Of a stretch of DNA of 64,000 nucleotides, positions 33,029-43,609 are shown piece after piece. A program made the position numbers and the translations under genes. The notes under the pieces are model-generated. The model had not been told where the DNA came from. It did no database searches and was given only the letters and a program-made list of their open reading frames with translations. How positions within the stretch are numbered: position 1 is the stretch's first letter; every line of letters starts with the position of its first letter. This DNA is from Sphingomonadales bacterium (GTDB taxonomy: Bacteria; Pseudomonadota; Alphaproteobacteria; Sphingomonadales; Sphingomonadaceae). The stretch is taken from contig JAAURJ010000010.1 in the NCBI GenBank assembly GCA_012032285.1, positions 1 through 64,000 on the forward strand, given 5' to 3'.

Positions 33029-35645
33029 ATGTCTTGGGTAACTGAAACGATAGAAGGACTAAAAAAAATCTTCGGTGGGTCAGGAGAAACTGCCTCTGAA
33101 AAAAAATACCGCCAAGATTTGATGCAATTTAGTTCTTTCCTGCCTTATCATGCTTATGATTCTGAGTTTGAATTATACCAGAATGCGAAGTCCAAAGGCT
33201 TCATTATTGAAGTGTCTCCGCTAATAGGCGGTGATGAGCGGTCTGTGCGTATTATGCGTCAGCTGCTTGGTGAAAATTTTCCTGTCGGCACCTGTGTTAC
33301 AGCAACCTGTTTTGTTTCGCCGAAGGTTGCAGAAAAGCTCAATGATTGGTTCGTCCCTCGTATGGTTGCCGGAGGGGTTCATAAAGAAATGGCTCGGCGG
33401 CGCATTGCCTATCTCGCAAGAGGGTCTTGGGATTCCCTGGGAGGAGAGTCCCCCTTCCATATTCGTAATTTTAGAACTTTCATTACCGTCGAGATACCCG
33501 GCAATAAAATAACTGATCAGGTGATGGGCGCTATCCGCAGCTCGATGATGGCCAATCTAAAGACAATTGGAGTGTTTGCTAAAAATTTGACGCCTGAGGA
33601 TTTGATCAGCTTGATTGATTCAATCCTTGTGCCCACGCAGTCAACCTATGCGCGATCCTTCGGATATGATGATACTCGTTCATTAAATGACCAGGTTCTC
33701 CCGCGAAACATGCTTATGGATGTTCGTATTGACGGCGTAGATTTGCGTACCGATGTCTTCAATCAGCAAGATGTAAATGACATGCTAGCGTCGAAACGAA
33801 AAAGCCAATATGAATATTTTAATGTTCGCGCTTTTCATGCGATGGGCTTTCCCAAATATTGGGCATTATGGGATAATGTTGATCTCATTGGCGACCTCTT
33901 TAATGACCAGATGAATTTACCTTGTCCGGTGGTTACGACTTTTGCGTTTCAGTATCAGGATCCTGAGACTGCCAAAAGTAAGGCAACAATCAAATTTATG
34001 CGCGTTCAGCAGCAGTCTGAACAAAGATTATCCATGTTCACGCCAAATGCAAAGGAGCGAGCTTCAGACTGGGGTGATTTCAAAAACGACTTAGAGGCTG
34101 GGGGCCTACCGATCCAGATGTATTATGGTGTTTTGATTATTTCGCGTTACGGTGAACAGGATCGCAATGAGCGGATAGTGAAATCCATATACATAAATAA
34201 GGGTTGGGATTTGCAAAAGGTTCCCGGCCTGCACGTTCACGGTTTGCGTGCTGCCTTGCCAATGACCATGGGCGGCGGCTTTTTCGATGAACTTAAACGC
34301 AAGGCGTTGACCCATCTGTCTTCGAGTAATCAGGCTGCGAGTTTGCTGCCTTTGCAGGGTGAATATCTTGGCTCACATCGCAGCGATATGCTGTTTATGG
34401 GTTGGCGAGGGCAGCCATTCTTCTGGTCGCCGATGGAAAATGAGGCCGGTAATCATAATGTGATTGTTTTTGGCAAATCAGGGTCGGGAAAATCTGTTCT
34501 TTTGCAGGATTTATGTGCTTCGTGGGTTGGTTCTGGTTCACACGTAACTGTTATTGATGACGGCCGCTCCTTCGAAAATTCGGGCGCTTTACAGGGCGCA
34601 CGCAACGTAGAATTTACGATGTCGTCTAATTTCAGTTTGAATATTTTTAAGATGATCGATCCATCTATGATGGCCGCCGATGGCGATTACAAATTGGAAT
34701 GTATGTCTTTGTTGAAGGCAATGATTGGGCAAATGTGTCGTTTTTCCAATCCTCTTACAGATACCGAGGGCGGCATTATTGATGCTGCTGTTAATGAGGT
34801 TTGGGAAGCAAAAACTGTAAATGCGACTGTTGATGACATTATTGCTGAATTAAAGGGTATGGAGAACCCGCTGGCTGTTGATCTTGGTACCGCAATGCAA
34901 GCTTTCGGTTCAAAGGGTACTTTTGGAAAACTGTTTTTGGGTCAGCCTAGTTTTTCTCTTTCTGACCCATTTACGATTTTTGAGCTTAGCGACCTGTCTG
35001 GTCATGAAGAATTGCGGGCTGTTGTTCTGACAGCGATTATGTTCATGTCATCGCAGAAAATGCGTCGTATGGACCGTTCCATTCCCAAATATCTGATAAT
35101 CGACGAAGCATGGCAGCTGTTAAAGGGTGGTTCTATGGCAGAATTTGTCGAGACCTATGCTCGTACATGCCGAAAGTATGGCGCATCTTTGGTGACAGCT
35201 ACGCAGTCGCTGGCTGATTATCATAAATCGGCGGGTTCGCTTGCTGCGCTAGACAATAGCGACTGGACAGTGATGCTCGAGCAGAAGGCCGAAACGCTCA
35301 ACGAGATTATGAAATCGGAGCGTCTTTCTTTGTCCAAATATCTGTTCAAATTTGAAGTCTGTCGCGCGTAAAGGTCGTTATTATTCGGGCGTGATGATCA
35401 CTGGTCCCGAGATGCAGGCTTGGGGCAGGTTAGTGATCGATCCTTACTCCGGGATGATCTATTCGAGTTCGCCAGAGGTATATGGCCGTATCAACGAGCT
35501 GAAGCAGCAGGGGTATGAGCTTACCAGCATTATCGGACATCTCTTGGACGGTAGCCATTTGGTGATGGAAGATAATGGTCAAGATGTGAGCGCGGCATAT
35601 TCATCATCCATGGTGGATGATCCTGCGCCTGAATTGGTTCAATAA
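33029..35645 (+). pseudogene. traC: TraC ATPase (VirB4-like), interrupted by a one-base frameshift near its end
   Basis: The first frame encodes 780 residues of TraC: N-terminal TraC domain, Walker A FGKSGSGKSVLL near 484, Walker B KYLIIDEAWQLLKGG near 690. It then runs into a stop just after LSLSKYLF. The next frame from 35352 continues as TraC C-terminus (RKGRYYSGVMITGPEMQAWG, then RLVIDPYSGMIY and INELKQQGYEL). Removing one T at 35351-35353 restores an 871-residue protein, the expected TraC length. TraC powers pilus assembly. Truncated as written, it would lack the last 90 residues. Confidence 0.88.
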
Positions 35646-35662
35646 GCAAAGGGTCTGAAAAT

Positions 35663-36064
35663 ATGAAACTACATCTCAAACCTAGTGATTTCATCATTCC
35701 GATCTCCCTTGCAGTTGCTTTTGTGTGGGCCGTTTGGGTGACGCTGCGCGTTTATGGTGACGAAAACAAAGTGGTTCGTCTTGGTGCTGCTTCGATTATT
35801 CAAGAGTATATGACGGCCGCAGCAGGCAGTTCTTGGACTGAGCAGGAAGTCAAACAGAAGACCGATGTATTCACAAAAACGCTCGATGAGCTGATCGAGG
35901 CAGAGGCCGCCAAAGGTCATACAGTTTTAATGACAGAGGCGGTTCTTTCTAAAAACACAGAAGACATTACAAATAAGGTGCGCTCCGAACTGGTTAAAAA
36001 AGTGGGTTGGCCCACGCCTGCACCTCGACCGGCGCCAATACAGCTGGGTCCATCGGGGCAGTGA
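35663..36064 (+). CDS. trbI: TrbI, F-type transfer protein
   Basis: 133 residues with an N-terminal TM segment (12-30) and a periplasmic helical part, ending in a proline-rich tail. Size, topology and position after traC match F TrbI, which affects pilus retraction/assembly. No catalytic motif is expected. Confidence 0.72.
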   Translation: MKLHLKPSDFIIPISLAVAFVWAVWVTLRVYGDENKVVRLGAASIIQEYMTAAAGSSWTEQEVKQKTDVFTKTLDELIEAEAAKGHTVLMTEAVLSKNTEDITNKVRSELVKKVGWPTPAPRPAPIQLGPSGQ

Positions 36065-36065
36065 T

Positions 36066-36620
36066 ATGACGGTTACGATTACTGAACAGCACATATTGGC
36101 AATTCATGGTTGGTTGAAAACCAACCGGTCTTTGTTGCTCCGTTGTTTGCGCTATTTGGTGATTGGGCATGTCGCTCTTGGCCTCCTATATTGGTTGAGC
36201 ACTTTTTATGTGTTTGTGGTCAATCGTAGCGATTCGCTACCGGACTATCTCTATTATTCATCCTATGACATGCCTGTAGAAAAAGGAGGGTATGTTGCTT
36301 TTTATCCCAAAAAAACACCTCTTGTCAGGGCACATTTTGGCGGTGAATCGATTATATTTGTGAAGCATGTCTTCGGTGTGGCGGGCGATGTTGTGACGCA
36401 TAGCCCCCAGGGTGATGTGCTCGTCAACGGAGATTTTGTGGGCAAAATAAAGCGGTCCTCTATGCGCGGAGAGCTTTTGGATGAAGGTCCAGTCGGTATC
36501 ATCCCAAAAGGCTGCATTTATGCCGGTTCGCTTCACAAGAATGGTTTTGACACCCGTTATGCTGCAATTGGCTATATCTGTTCAGCGCAAATTTACGGCG
36601 GTGCGAGGCCATTGCTATGA
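36066..36620 (+). CDS. S26-family signal-peptidase-like TraF/TrhF
   Basis: 184 residues with one TM segment (25-50) and a serine-peptidase S26 fold: catalytic Ser in NRSDSLP and Lys in FVKHVFGVAGD are present, with GGDVV-like and GAGSLH-like strands. Such peptidases process or cyclise pilin in related systems. Here it may trim the TraA pilins. Distinct from the thioredoxin-like traF at 40713. Confidence 0.75.
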   Translation: MTVTITEQHILAIHGWLKTNRSLLLRCLRYLVIGHVALGLLYWLSTFYVFVVNRSDSLPDYLYYSSYDMPVEKGGYVAFYPKKTPLVRAHFGGESIIFVKHVFGVAGDVVTHSPQGDVLVNGDFVGKIKRSSMRGELLDEGPVGIIPKGCIYAGSLHKNGFDTRYAAIGYICSAQIYGGARPLL

Positions 36621-37237
36621 GGTTGGTTTATCTTTCCTTCTTTATGTTTTTTGTTCTCTATCCTTCGATAGCAGAGGCGAAGGACTATGGCACGAGAGGC
36701 AAGACATTTGTTGTAACCGAAGTAGATTTGTTAAAGGCTATCGCTTCGAGACTGCGAGGCATGAATCAGAGCGGAGAGATTGCCCGGCTGAATGAGCAAT
36801 TCAAGCAGCGCGCTATAGCTAAAATCAACCGTCCTGTTCCAGTTGCAGGTCTGTCCCCAGCAGTGGAGCCGAGATCATATTTTTACGATCCCACAATGGT
36901 TTTTGGAGGCGATGTAAAGGACGACAAAGGCAAGCTCATTGTGCGCAAAGGTCAGTCGGTTAATCCGCTCGACCTGCTATCTTTCAACCAGACTTATGTT
37001 TTTTTTGATGCTGACCGGCCAGAAGAAATATCCTATGTCACCTCCAAATTTGCTAATGAAGTCAACATCAAGTTGATAATGGTCCGCGGTGCTCCGATCG
37101 AAGCAATGCGGAAATATAAACGCCGCTTTTATTTTGACCAGACGGGCTATTTAACGGGCAAGTTAGGCGTGAAGCATACTCCCGCCGTCATGAGGCGCGA
37201 TGGTAACCGCCTGAAGATCGAGGAGGTTCCTTTATGA
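36617..37237 (+). CDS. traW: TraW pilus assembly protein
   Basis: 206 residues with a Sec signal (SIAEA cleavage) and TraW features: RSYFYDPTMVFGGDVKDDKG, LDLLSFNQTYVFFDADRPEE and YLTGKLGVKHTPAVMRRDGN. TraW is periplasmic and acts with TrbC and TraU. It overlaps traU and the S26 gene by four bases. Confidence 0.88.
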   Translation: MRLVYLSFFMFFVLYPSIAEAKDYGTRGKTFVVTEVDLLKAIASRLRGMNQSGEIARLNEQFKQRAIAKINRPVPVAGLSPAVEPRSYFYDPTMVFGGDVKDDKGKLIVRKGQSVNPLDLLSFNQTYVFFDADRPEEISYVTSKFANEVNIKLIMVRGAPIEAMRKYKRRFYFDQTGYLTGKLGVKHTPAVMRRDGNRLKIEEVPL

Positions 37238-38265
37238 GGGTCTCTTTGTGTGTTTGGACGCGCTGTATGGCGATGTTGTTTGTTTGTTTCGGCTTGGTCT
37301 GCGTGCCGGCTAAAGCTGCACCTACGACTTGCACAGGTAATTTTGTCAATCCGATAAGTGACATTGATTGGGCCGCAATGTTTCCTTTGTCAGTTGGCGG
37401 TCTGGAGATCTGGCCCAATTGGAATAATCTCCCCGATACCAAAAATCCTCTTTCACCGATTTGCGCATGCGGTACTCCTGTTCCTCGGATTGGTATAGCT
37501 GTCGGCTTTTGGGAGCCGGTTCGGTTGATCGACGTCACCTATAAACCATGGTGTTTCGTGAACCTTGGCGGGGTTTCACTTGATCCTGGTCTCGATGTGG
37601 GCGTGGGAACTCAAACAGGTATGCCTAATGCTGGGGCAGAAGGGGTTCATAACATTGCTCAGTGGAACAATCACTATTACATATATCCGCTCATATATTG
37701 GTTAAACCTGCTTGCTGATTTTGGCTGCCTTGAAGCTGGTGATGTCGATGTTGCTTTCATTACCGAAGTTGACCCGTTGTGGCATGATGATGTGTCAACG
37801 GCTCTATTTGGCCCTGAAAATGCGGCTTTTGCAAATTTGTTGGCGCAAACGGCCTGCATTGTGGATTGTGTTTCTTCGACAAGAAAATTGCCTAATGATA
37901 ACTTATTTTGGTGTGCTGGATGCTGGGGCCCGATGTATCCTATGACTGGTAATACGCATCATACAGAAGTTCTTCAGTCAGGAAAATTATCAGCGGCGAG
38001 GCTCATGTATTTCTTGCACCGCGTTGGGATCACCTCGGGCACGATGGGCAGCCAAGGATTGTGTAACAAATATTTCATGCCGGTAATGCGCAAGCAGCAA
38101 TATCGTTTTCAGATGGTAAACCCGGTTGCCAAAACCGGGTCTAGGTATTCGACTACGACTTTGGGGACCTCTACGATGATGCGCAATTCGGGGACTGTGT
38201 ACCCTGTGAAAGGCGAGGACCAAGGCTATCTTATTTGGCGCAAGCGGAATTGTTGTGTCTTATGA
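37234..38265 (+). CDS. traU: TraU pilus assembly/DNA transfer protein
   Basis: 343 residues with signal peptide and many cysteines (CSPICACG-like SPICACGTPVPRIGIAVGFW, SWGPMYPMTGNTHHTEVLQS). These are TraU signatures. TraU is periplasmic and is needed for pilus formation and DNA transfer. The disulfides fit the dsbC gene upstream. Confidence 0.92.
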   Translation: MRVSLCVWTRCMAMLFVCFGLVCVPAKAAPTTCTGNFVNPISDIDWAAMFPLSVGGLEIWPNWNNLPDTKNPLSPICACGTPVPRIGIAVGFWEPVRLIDVTYKPWCFVNLGGVSLDPGLDVGVGTQTGMPNAGAEGVHNIAQWNNHYYIYPLIYWLNLLADFGCLEAGDVDVAFITEVDPLWHDDVSTALFGPENAAFANLLAQTACIVDCVSSTRKLPNDNLFWCAGCWGPMYPMTGNTHHTEVLQSGKLSAARLMYFLHRVGITSGTMGSQGLCNKYFMPVMRKQQYRFQMVNPVAKTGSRYSTTTLGTSTMMRNSGTVYPVKGEDQGYLIWRKRNCCVL

Positions 38266-38978
38266 TTAAAAGGCGTTTTCTTGTTGCTGTTGGAGCATTT
38301 GGTGCTGTCGCAGCTGCAGCATTTGCGCAAGATATGGAAGGGATCAGCATCGAAGAAATCAATCGCCGGGCTGCTGAATTGTCAGCTGAAGCATCTGAGC
38401 TGGTCGGGATTGCGCAGGATAAGGCAGATGCCAAACAGAAGGAAGCCGAAGAACAGGTCGCGGCTGCTAAAGCGGGTGCTGAGCGTGCTGATATTTCTGG
38501 TATAGAAGGCATTGAGAAGGGCGATATTTCTTCGCTTCTGGAAAGAAGGTCTGCGCAGAGTAATGACGGGCTTGTGGTTTTTGTAAGTCTTGCGATGCCT
38601 AAAGATTCCTTACGCAAGGTTATTCTCGACACATCAAATGCTGGAGGCATGGTTTTATTTCGCGGATTTCCGAATAACAGCCTTCAGCAGTTTCGTGTTG
38701 GTCTGCAATCTGTTTTGCAGGAGGGTGATCCGACGCGCAATATTGCGGTAGACCCCCGTATGTTTCAGGCCTTTAATGTTACCAGCGTCCCGACTTATGT
38801 AGCTTATGGTGCACCACTCGACCTATGTAGCGAGCTGGAATGCGAAAGCACTCCGCCTGCTCATGATATTATGCGCGGTAATGTGCCTCTTGAATATGTT
38901 CTCGGAGAATTTGCAGACGGGCGGGGGCCGGGTGCTTCTGTCGCGCAAACAGCTCTCGTAAGGATGCAGTTGCGATGA
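38262..38978 (+). CDS. trbC: TrbC pilus assembly protein
   Basis: Started at the ATG overlapping the traU stop (238 residues). Signal peptide, a charged coiled-coil stretch (residues 25-80) and a TrbC core with LVVFVSLAMPKDSLRKVILD, MVLFRGFPNNSLQQF and NVTSVPTYVAYG. It acts with TraW in F-type systems. Confidence 0.88.
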   Translation: MIKRRFLVAVGAFGAVAAAAFAQDMEGISIEEINRRAAELSAEASELVGIAQDKADAKQKEAEEQVAAAKAGAERADISGIEGIEKGDISSLLERRSAQSNDGLVVFVSLAMPKDSLRKVILDTSNAGGMVLFRGFPNNSLQQFRVGLQSVLQEGDPTRNIAVDPRMFQAFNVTSVPTYVAYGAPLDLCSELECESTPPAHDIMRGNVPLEYVLGEFADGRGPGASVAQTALVRMQLR

Positions 38979-40708
38979 ATCTGCGCCGCTTTTTCATGCA
39001 TATTACTCTTGGTGCTGCGGCGCTCTCTCCGGGTTTGATTGCTTTTGCTCAGCAAAATAGCGGCACTTACTCGGATGGCACAAGCACGGCCAAGCGCGCA
39101 TTGGATGAAAGTCAGCAATTTCCACAGGCTGATGACGCTGCGCAGCAAATTGATGCGTATGATCCTAATCCATCTTTTCCTGTAACAAGAGAAACTGCAG
39201 AAAACCCTGGAGTACTTGATTCACAAGGTCGTCAGCAAGCAACCTATGGAGACCTTGTTGTATCGACCAATCGCCAGCCTCGCTATAATCCTGATGAGAT
39301 TAAAGCTCTGGTTGGCCCTTCTATTCGAGTGTCGAATGATCCCCAGACATATTTGGGGGGAGTAGATGCAAGTGGTCAGCCTATTTCATGCCAGCCTGTT
39401 CCGTTTGGCGGGGCGACGCCTACAACATATGAGACGAGCTGCAATACCGGTGCGGCAGTAGCTCAGACAAGTTCAATCTGCACTATGCCGTTACGCGTGG
39501 CTGTTACAAATACAAATAGCTATCAGTATTTTTGTACCAGCGATGCCTTCGATGAAGGCGGTGGGGGCTGTTCTGCTTTTTCCGAGGGTTTTCTTTCAGG
39601 GGCTTGCCGCATTACTAACAGGCGCGTTGTTCGCCCTTGCTTAGTTCGGGAACGCAGTGGATTCTGCCCCGAACCTGGGGAACCTTATACGATCAACACC
39701 GTTGTTTGTAACGCAGAGGTTTCTGGTAAAACACCGGTGAGGGTTATTCCTGGTACTCCGGTTGTTACGGAAACCAGAGATACATCGGCCTGCACTTCAA
39801 TTGAGCAATCTGGCAGCTGCTCGGTAACGGAGGAGACCTGTTTGGACCCTACTCCAACTACACGGGTGATCGATGGGGTTTCTATCACACGCAGCTGTTG
39901 GAATATGTCGCGCAGCTATAATTGCGATGTTGTCACAAGAGGCAATTCGGATTGTCAAAGCCTAGAGAGCAATCCTCTTTGCAGATACGATCGCACCGAA
40001 TGTTTGGATGCACAACCGGCAAATGGTAGCTGTAATGTCGAAGACCGTATTTATACCTGTTCAGCCTCAGCTACATCACAGGGGTCTTCTACCGCTTATG
40101 TCTGCGCCGATGGCATTTATTGCGTGAATGGTGAATGCCAGCAGGTTGAAGCACAACCATCCAATGATTTTCCAAAAGCAGTCGCAGCCTTAAATAGCGT
40201 AAGCCAAGCTGGTCAGGATTTTGATCCAAATAACGTGTCTATTTTCACTGGTAAGGACATGCGGTGCAGCAAGCCTGTTTTCGGGATTACCAATTGCTGC
40301 AATGGTGGTTCTGGTATTCCTCTTATCGGCGCCTGCAGTAATGATGAAAGGCTTCTTGCAAAAGCTGTAGACAACGGGTTGACGCACCGGGTTGGCAGTT
40401 ATTGTTCCAAAAGTTTTTTGGGCATCTGTTCGTCCCGGCGGACTACCTACTGCGTTTTTCAGTCAAAGCTGGGCCGGTTGATTCAGGAGCAGGGTCGGCC
40501 GCAACTAAACCTGAGTTGGGGTAAGCCTAAGGAACCTGTGTGCCGCGGAATTACCCCTGATGAATTTTCGCGCTTGGACCTTTCAAAATTCAATTTCAGT
40601 GAAGTGATCGACGATATGGCATCGCTCGCGACCATTCCGAATGAAGCGCAGGCTTTGGCTGATCTTCAAGCCAAAATTCGGGCATATTATACAAATCCGG
40701 TGAGGTGA
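38975..40708 (+). CDS. traN: TraN mating-pair stabilisation protein
   Basis: 577 residues, signal peptide, and about 40 cysteines, densest at residues 120-480. The C-terminus has RLDLSKFNFSEVIDDM and IPNEAQALADLQAKI, as in TraN proteins. TraN is an outer-membrane adhesin that stabilises donor-recipient contacts. The N-terminal region is Q/D-rich. Confidence 0.88.
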   Translation: MNLRRFFMHITLGAAALSPGLIAFAQQNSGTYSDGTSTAKRALDESQQFPQADDAAQQIDAYDPNPSFPVTRETAENPGVLDSQGRQQATYGDLVVSTNRQPRYNPDEIKALVGPSIRVSNDPQTYLGGVDASGQPISCQPVPFGGATPTTYETSCNTGAAVAQTSSICTMPLRVAVTNTNSYQYFCTSDAFDEGGGGCSAFSEGFLSGACRITNRRVVRPCLVRERSGFCPEPGEPYTINTVVCNAEVSGKTPVRVIPGTPVVTETRDTSACTSIEQSGSCSVTEETCLDPTPTTRVIDGVSITRSCWNMSRSYNCDVVTRGNSDCQSLESNPLCRYDRTECLDAQPANGSCNVEDRIYTCSASATSQGSSTAYVCADGIYCVNGECQQVEAQPSNDFPKAVAALNSVSQAGQDFDPNNVSIFTGKDMRCSKPVFGITNCCNGGSGIPLIGACSNDERLLAKAVDNGLTHRVGSYCSKSFLGICSSRRTTYCVFQSKLGRLIQEQGRPQLNLSWGKPKEPVCRGITPDEFSRLDLSKFNFSEVIDDMASLATIPNEAQALADLQAKIRAYYTNPVR

Positions 40709-40712
40709 AATT

Positions 40713-41678
40713 ATGAAACTGATCTCGAAGCGCAAAAAGGCATTACTACTTGTTTCCCTTATGCCTGGATTATCTGCGTCTGCTCTAGGAGCTGCGCAAA
40801 ACACTCATCCTTCAAACATAGGGCTCGATGATGAGCCTGTAGCCTATTATGGTTCTATTGATCCCGATGACATTTTGGAAGATGAATTGCAGCCGGGTGA
40901 GAAAGCATCTCAGCCTGAAGAAGAAACAGCGGCTCAGAGCGATAGTCAACTGGGCGATTCTTTCTATTGCGAAAAGCGGCAGCTTGGGCAGTGGTTTTAT
41001 TGTGAACGGCTGAAGGAGCCCGAAAAGAAGGGTTCACCTTCAGTTGCAAAAGCCATGGAAAAGCAATTGACGGCTTCGCAGCGGGTCAAATTGATCACGC
41101 GAAAGTTGGATGAGCTGCGCGACCGTGCTATTTTGGAACCGACCACCGAAAATCTATATGCTTACATAAGCTATCAAAACAAACAGTCGGATCGTGCTTC
41201 TAAATTTGCTGATGTTTGGGAACGCACTATGATTGCCAGTCCTGAACTCGATTATACTTTGAAACGGCCTGTTTCAAAGCTTGGCAAGGAAGACTTCAAG
41301 GAAAAACGTCAGGCAATGATGGATGCCACTATGGCAAGCCTTAAAGAGCGATATGGTGTGTTCTATTTTTATTCAGGGCTAAACTGCTCTTCTTGCGATA
41401 TTCAGGCTCCTATAATTTCATCGCTTAAGGACAATTATGGCCTGACTGTCATGGGTATGACTAGCGATGGCTATGCACATCCATTATTCCCGGAAAGCAA
41501 GATGGAGAACGGTGTGCGCAAGACCATGGGTCTTCCTGGCAATATAAATCCAACGATCGCGCTTTATGACACATTGCAAAGACGCTCGATTTTGATCGGA
41601 AGCGGGATTTTGTCGTCTGATGAAATTGTAAACCGCATTTATCTGTTGACGCAGACCAAGCCAGGGGAGGATTACTGA
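40713..41678 (+). CDS. traF: TraF, thioredoxin-fold transfer protein
   Basis: 321 residues: signal peptide, an acidic stretch, a helical middle, then a thioredoxin-like domain with YFYSGLNCSSCDIQAPIISS (CSSC near 225) and PNINPTIALYD. TraF is periplasmic and helps pilus assembly by disulfide chemistry. It overlaps by one base the start of the paralogous gene that follows. Confidence 0.87.
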   Translation: MKLISKRKKALLLVSLMPGLSASALGAAQNTHPSNIGLDDEPVAYYGSIDPDDILEDELQPGEKASQPEEETAAQSDSQLGDSFYCEKRQLGQWFYCERLKEPEKKGSPSVAKAMEKQLTASQRVKLITRKLDELRDRAILEPTTENLYAYISYQNKQSDRASKFADVWERTMIASPELDYTLKRPVSKLGKEDFKEKRQAMMDATMASLKERYGVFYFYSGLNCSSCDIQAPIISSLKDNYGLTVMGMTSDGYAHPLFPESKMENGVRKTMGLPGNINPTIALYDTLQRRSILIGSGILSSDEIVNRIYLLTQTKPGEDY

Positions 41679-42109
41679 TGTCAGTATCAAGGCGTGAGGT
41701 TCTAGGCGCAGTTGCCTTAGCAGGATGTTTGGGAGCAAGCTCGTCTGCATTCGCTCAAGACATGGTTTCTGTTGCCGATCTTGGAAGGCGTTACGGCATA
41801 TTTTATTTCTATGCTTCAACATGCGCTGCTTGCAGGGTTCAAAATCCAATCTTGTATTCTCTTCGCCGGCAAGGTTTGCCGGTTATGGCAATTTCCCAAG
41901 ATGAGGGTCCAAATCCATATTTTCCTGATTACAAGATCGATGGGAAATTGGGCCAGCGTTTGGGTGTTCCCAGAAATATAACACCCACCTTGGCAGCCTT
42001 CGACTCGCTGCTAAGACAGACCGTTATTTTGGGCTCTGGCGTCATTGAAGGCCGCGTCATAGTCGAAGGCTTGCTCCATTTATTACGTCAGTCAGGAGGT
42101 GCGATATGA
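41678..42109 (+). CDS. trbB: TrbB/TraF-like thioredoxin-fold protein
   Basis: 143 residues with a twin-arginine-like signal (SRREVLGAVALAGCLG) and one thioredoxin domain: FYFYASTCAACRVQNPILYS with CAAC near 48, NITPTLAAFDSLLRQ near 110. It resembles the C-terminal domain of the preceding TraF, so it is probably a duplicate or TrbB-type isomerase. The symbol is given by position and fold only. It overlaps traH by four bases. Confidence 0.72.
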   Translation: MSVSRREVLGAVALAGCLGASSSAFAQDMVSVADLGRRYGIFYFYASTCAACRVQNPILYSLRRQGLPVMAISQDEGPNPYFPDYKIDGKLGQRLGVPRNITPTLAAFDSLLRQTVILGSGVIEGRVIVEGLLHLLRQSGGAI

Positions 42110-43572
42110 GCGGGTTTAATTATATGCTGAGAGCTTTTGCCATTTTCTTGTCGATTGTGTCTTTGATGCACCCGGCTTTTACGCCTGCTGTGCATGCAAG
42201 CGTCGAAAGCGAAATGGGAACATATTACAATGATATGTCGAGTGCGACTTATAATGTCACCGGACCGTCGGCCTTCACCTCACAATCGATGGGTTATTAT
42301 TCCGGCGGATCGATCTATGCCCGTTTTCCGCAAAAAAACCTATACCCAGTTAATCTGCAGCTTCCTTCGGCCAAAGCAGGTTGCGGAGGGATTGATATTT
42401 TTACAGGGAGCTTTTCTTTTGCAAATTCCGATCAGTATGTTGCCATGGCGAAATCGGTCATAAACAGTGCAAAAGGATATGTTTTCAAACTTGCTATAAG
42501 TGCTTTAAGCGGTCTTATTGGAGCCCAGCTTTCCGATGTGCAGGGGATCATAAATTCGGTCAATTCTGCGAACATCAATTCCTGTGAATTGGCGCAGCAG
42601 GGTGTGAACAGTCTTTTGAGCGAGATGGATCTTGCCCAATCTCTTACCTGTAGGCAGATTGCCAGCACAAAGGGGGATTCATCTGATTGGTCTGCTGCGA
42701 TGGAAGATTGCGCGCGGCAGGGGTTTCGAAACCAAGCGTCTACTTCAGCAGCTCAGTCTTCTAACCCGGATGTAAAGGCAGTGTCACAACAGGATCCAAT
42801 GTCTCCGCGCAATATCACTTGGAAAATGCTCAAAACCAACGGTCAATTCTCCTCCCGCGATAATAGTTTCAACGAGATGATGATGAATATCGTAGGAACA
42901 GTTATCGTTTCCCGTGAAAATGAAAACTCGCCGAACAACATAGCATTTTATGGTGGAAATCTCGACACTGTGATGCAGGTGATGCTTTACGGAGGTTCTG
43001 CTGATATTTATGTGTGTGATACATATTCCGAAAATGGGTGCATGAAACCTACCCCGAAAAACCGCAAAATTGAGTCCGCCGGTTCTATTCGCGGGTTGGT
43101 TCTCAAGGATTTACAAGGTATCAAGTCAGCGATCCAGAATAACCGGAAGCTGACCAATACTGAGCTTGCGTTGGTCCAGAATACCACTGTTCCAGTATAT
43201 AAAATAATGCTGGTTACGGTATCTAAAGGTGGTTCCTATCTTGCAGATAGCGAGATCGAAGTTTTGGCGGACCTGGTTGCTTTCGATATGATTGACCGGA
43301 TGCTCACAAGTTTGTCCTCCGAAATTACTAACACTCAGACTGCTGTGGGGAACGCCACTGGTGCTGAAATGGCCCAATGGCGACAGCAATTTGATGCTGT
43401 GCAATCCAAAATGGCTGGTACTCGTCAACAGGTGATAATGCGCGTTGAGATATTGCAATCGCTTCTTGGCCGCACCCAGATTTTGGAATCCTCTCTTAAA
43501 AATGGTCTTAGCAGCCAATTGCAGGCATCAATGGGCTTTGCACGTACGCTGCGCGAAGCTGGTGTGCGTTAG
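42106..43572 (+). CDS. traH: TraH pilus assembly protein
   Basis: 488 residues with a signal peptide (VHAS cleavage) and the TraH core: GGSIYARFPQKNLYPVNLQL, GCGGIDIFTGSFSFANSDQY, SCELAQQGVNSLLSEMDL and a C-terminal coiled coil. TraH is periplasmic/outer-membrane-linked and is needed for pilus assembly with TraF, TraU and TraW. Confidence 0.92.
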   Translation: MSGFNYMLRAFAIFLSIVSLMHPAFTPAVHASVESEMGTYYNDMSSATYNVTGPSAFTSQSMGYYSGGSIYARFPQKNLYPVNLQLPSAKAGCGGIDIFTGSFSFANSDQYVAMAKSVINSAKGYVFKLAISALSGLIGAQLSDVQGIINSVNSANINSCELAQQGVNSLLSEMDLAQSLTCRQIASTKGDSSDWSAAMEDCARQGFRNQASTSAAQSSNPDVKAVSQQDPMSPRNITWKMLKTNGQFSSRDNSFNEMMMNIVGTVIVSRENENSPNNIAFYGGNLDTVMQVMLYGGSADIYVCDTYSENGCMKPTPKNRKIESAGSIRGLVLKDLQGIKSAIQNNRKLTNTELALVQNTTVPVYKIMLVTVSKGGSYLADSEIEVLADLVAFDMIDRMLTSLSSEITNTQTAVGNATGAEMAQWRQQFDAVQSKMAGTRQQVIMRVEILQSLLGRTQILESSLKNGLSSQLQASMGFARTLREAGVR

Positions 43573-43609
43573 GCGTTTTTGGAAGCAATCTGCTTTCAGG
43601 AGAAATGTT

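Noticed and set aside
33029-35645. Programmed ribosomal frameshift in traC
   Set aside because: The shift point (AAATTTG) is not a known strong slippery site and TraC is normally one frame; sequencing error or mutation is simpler.
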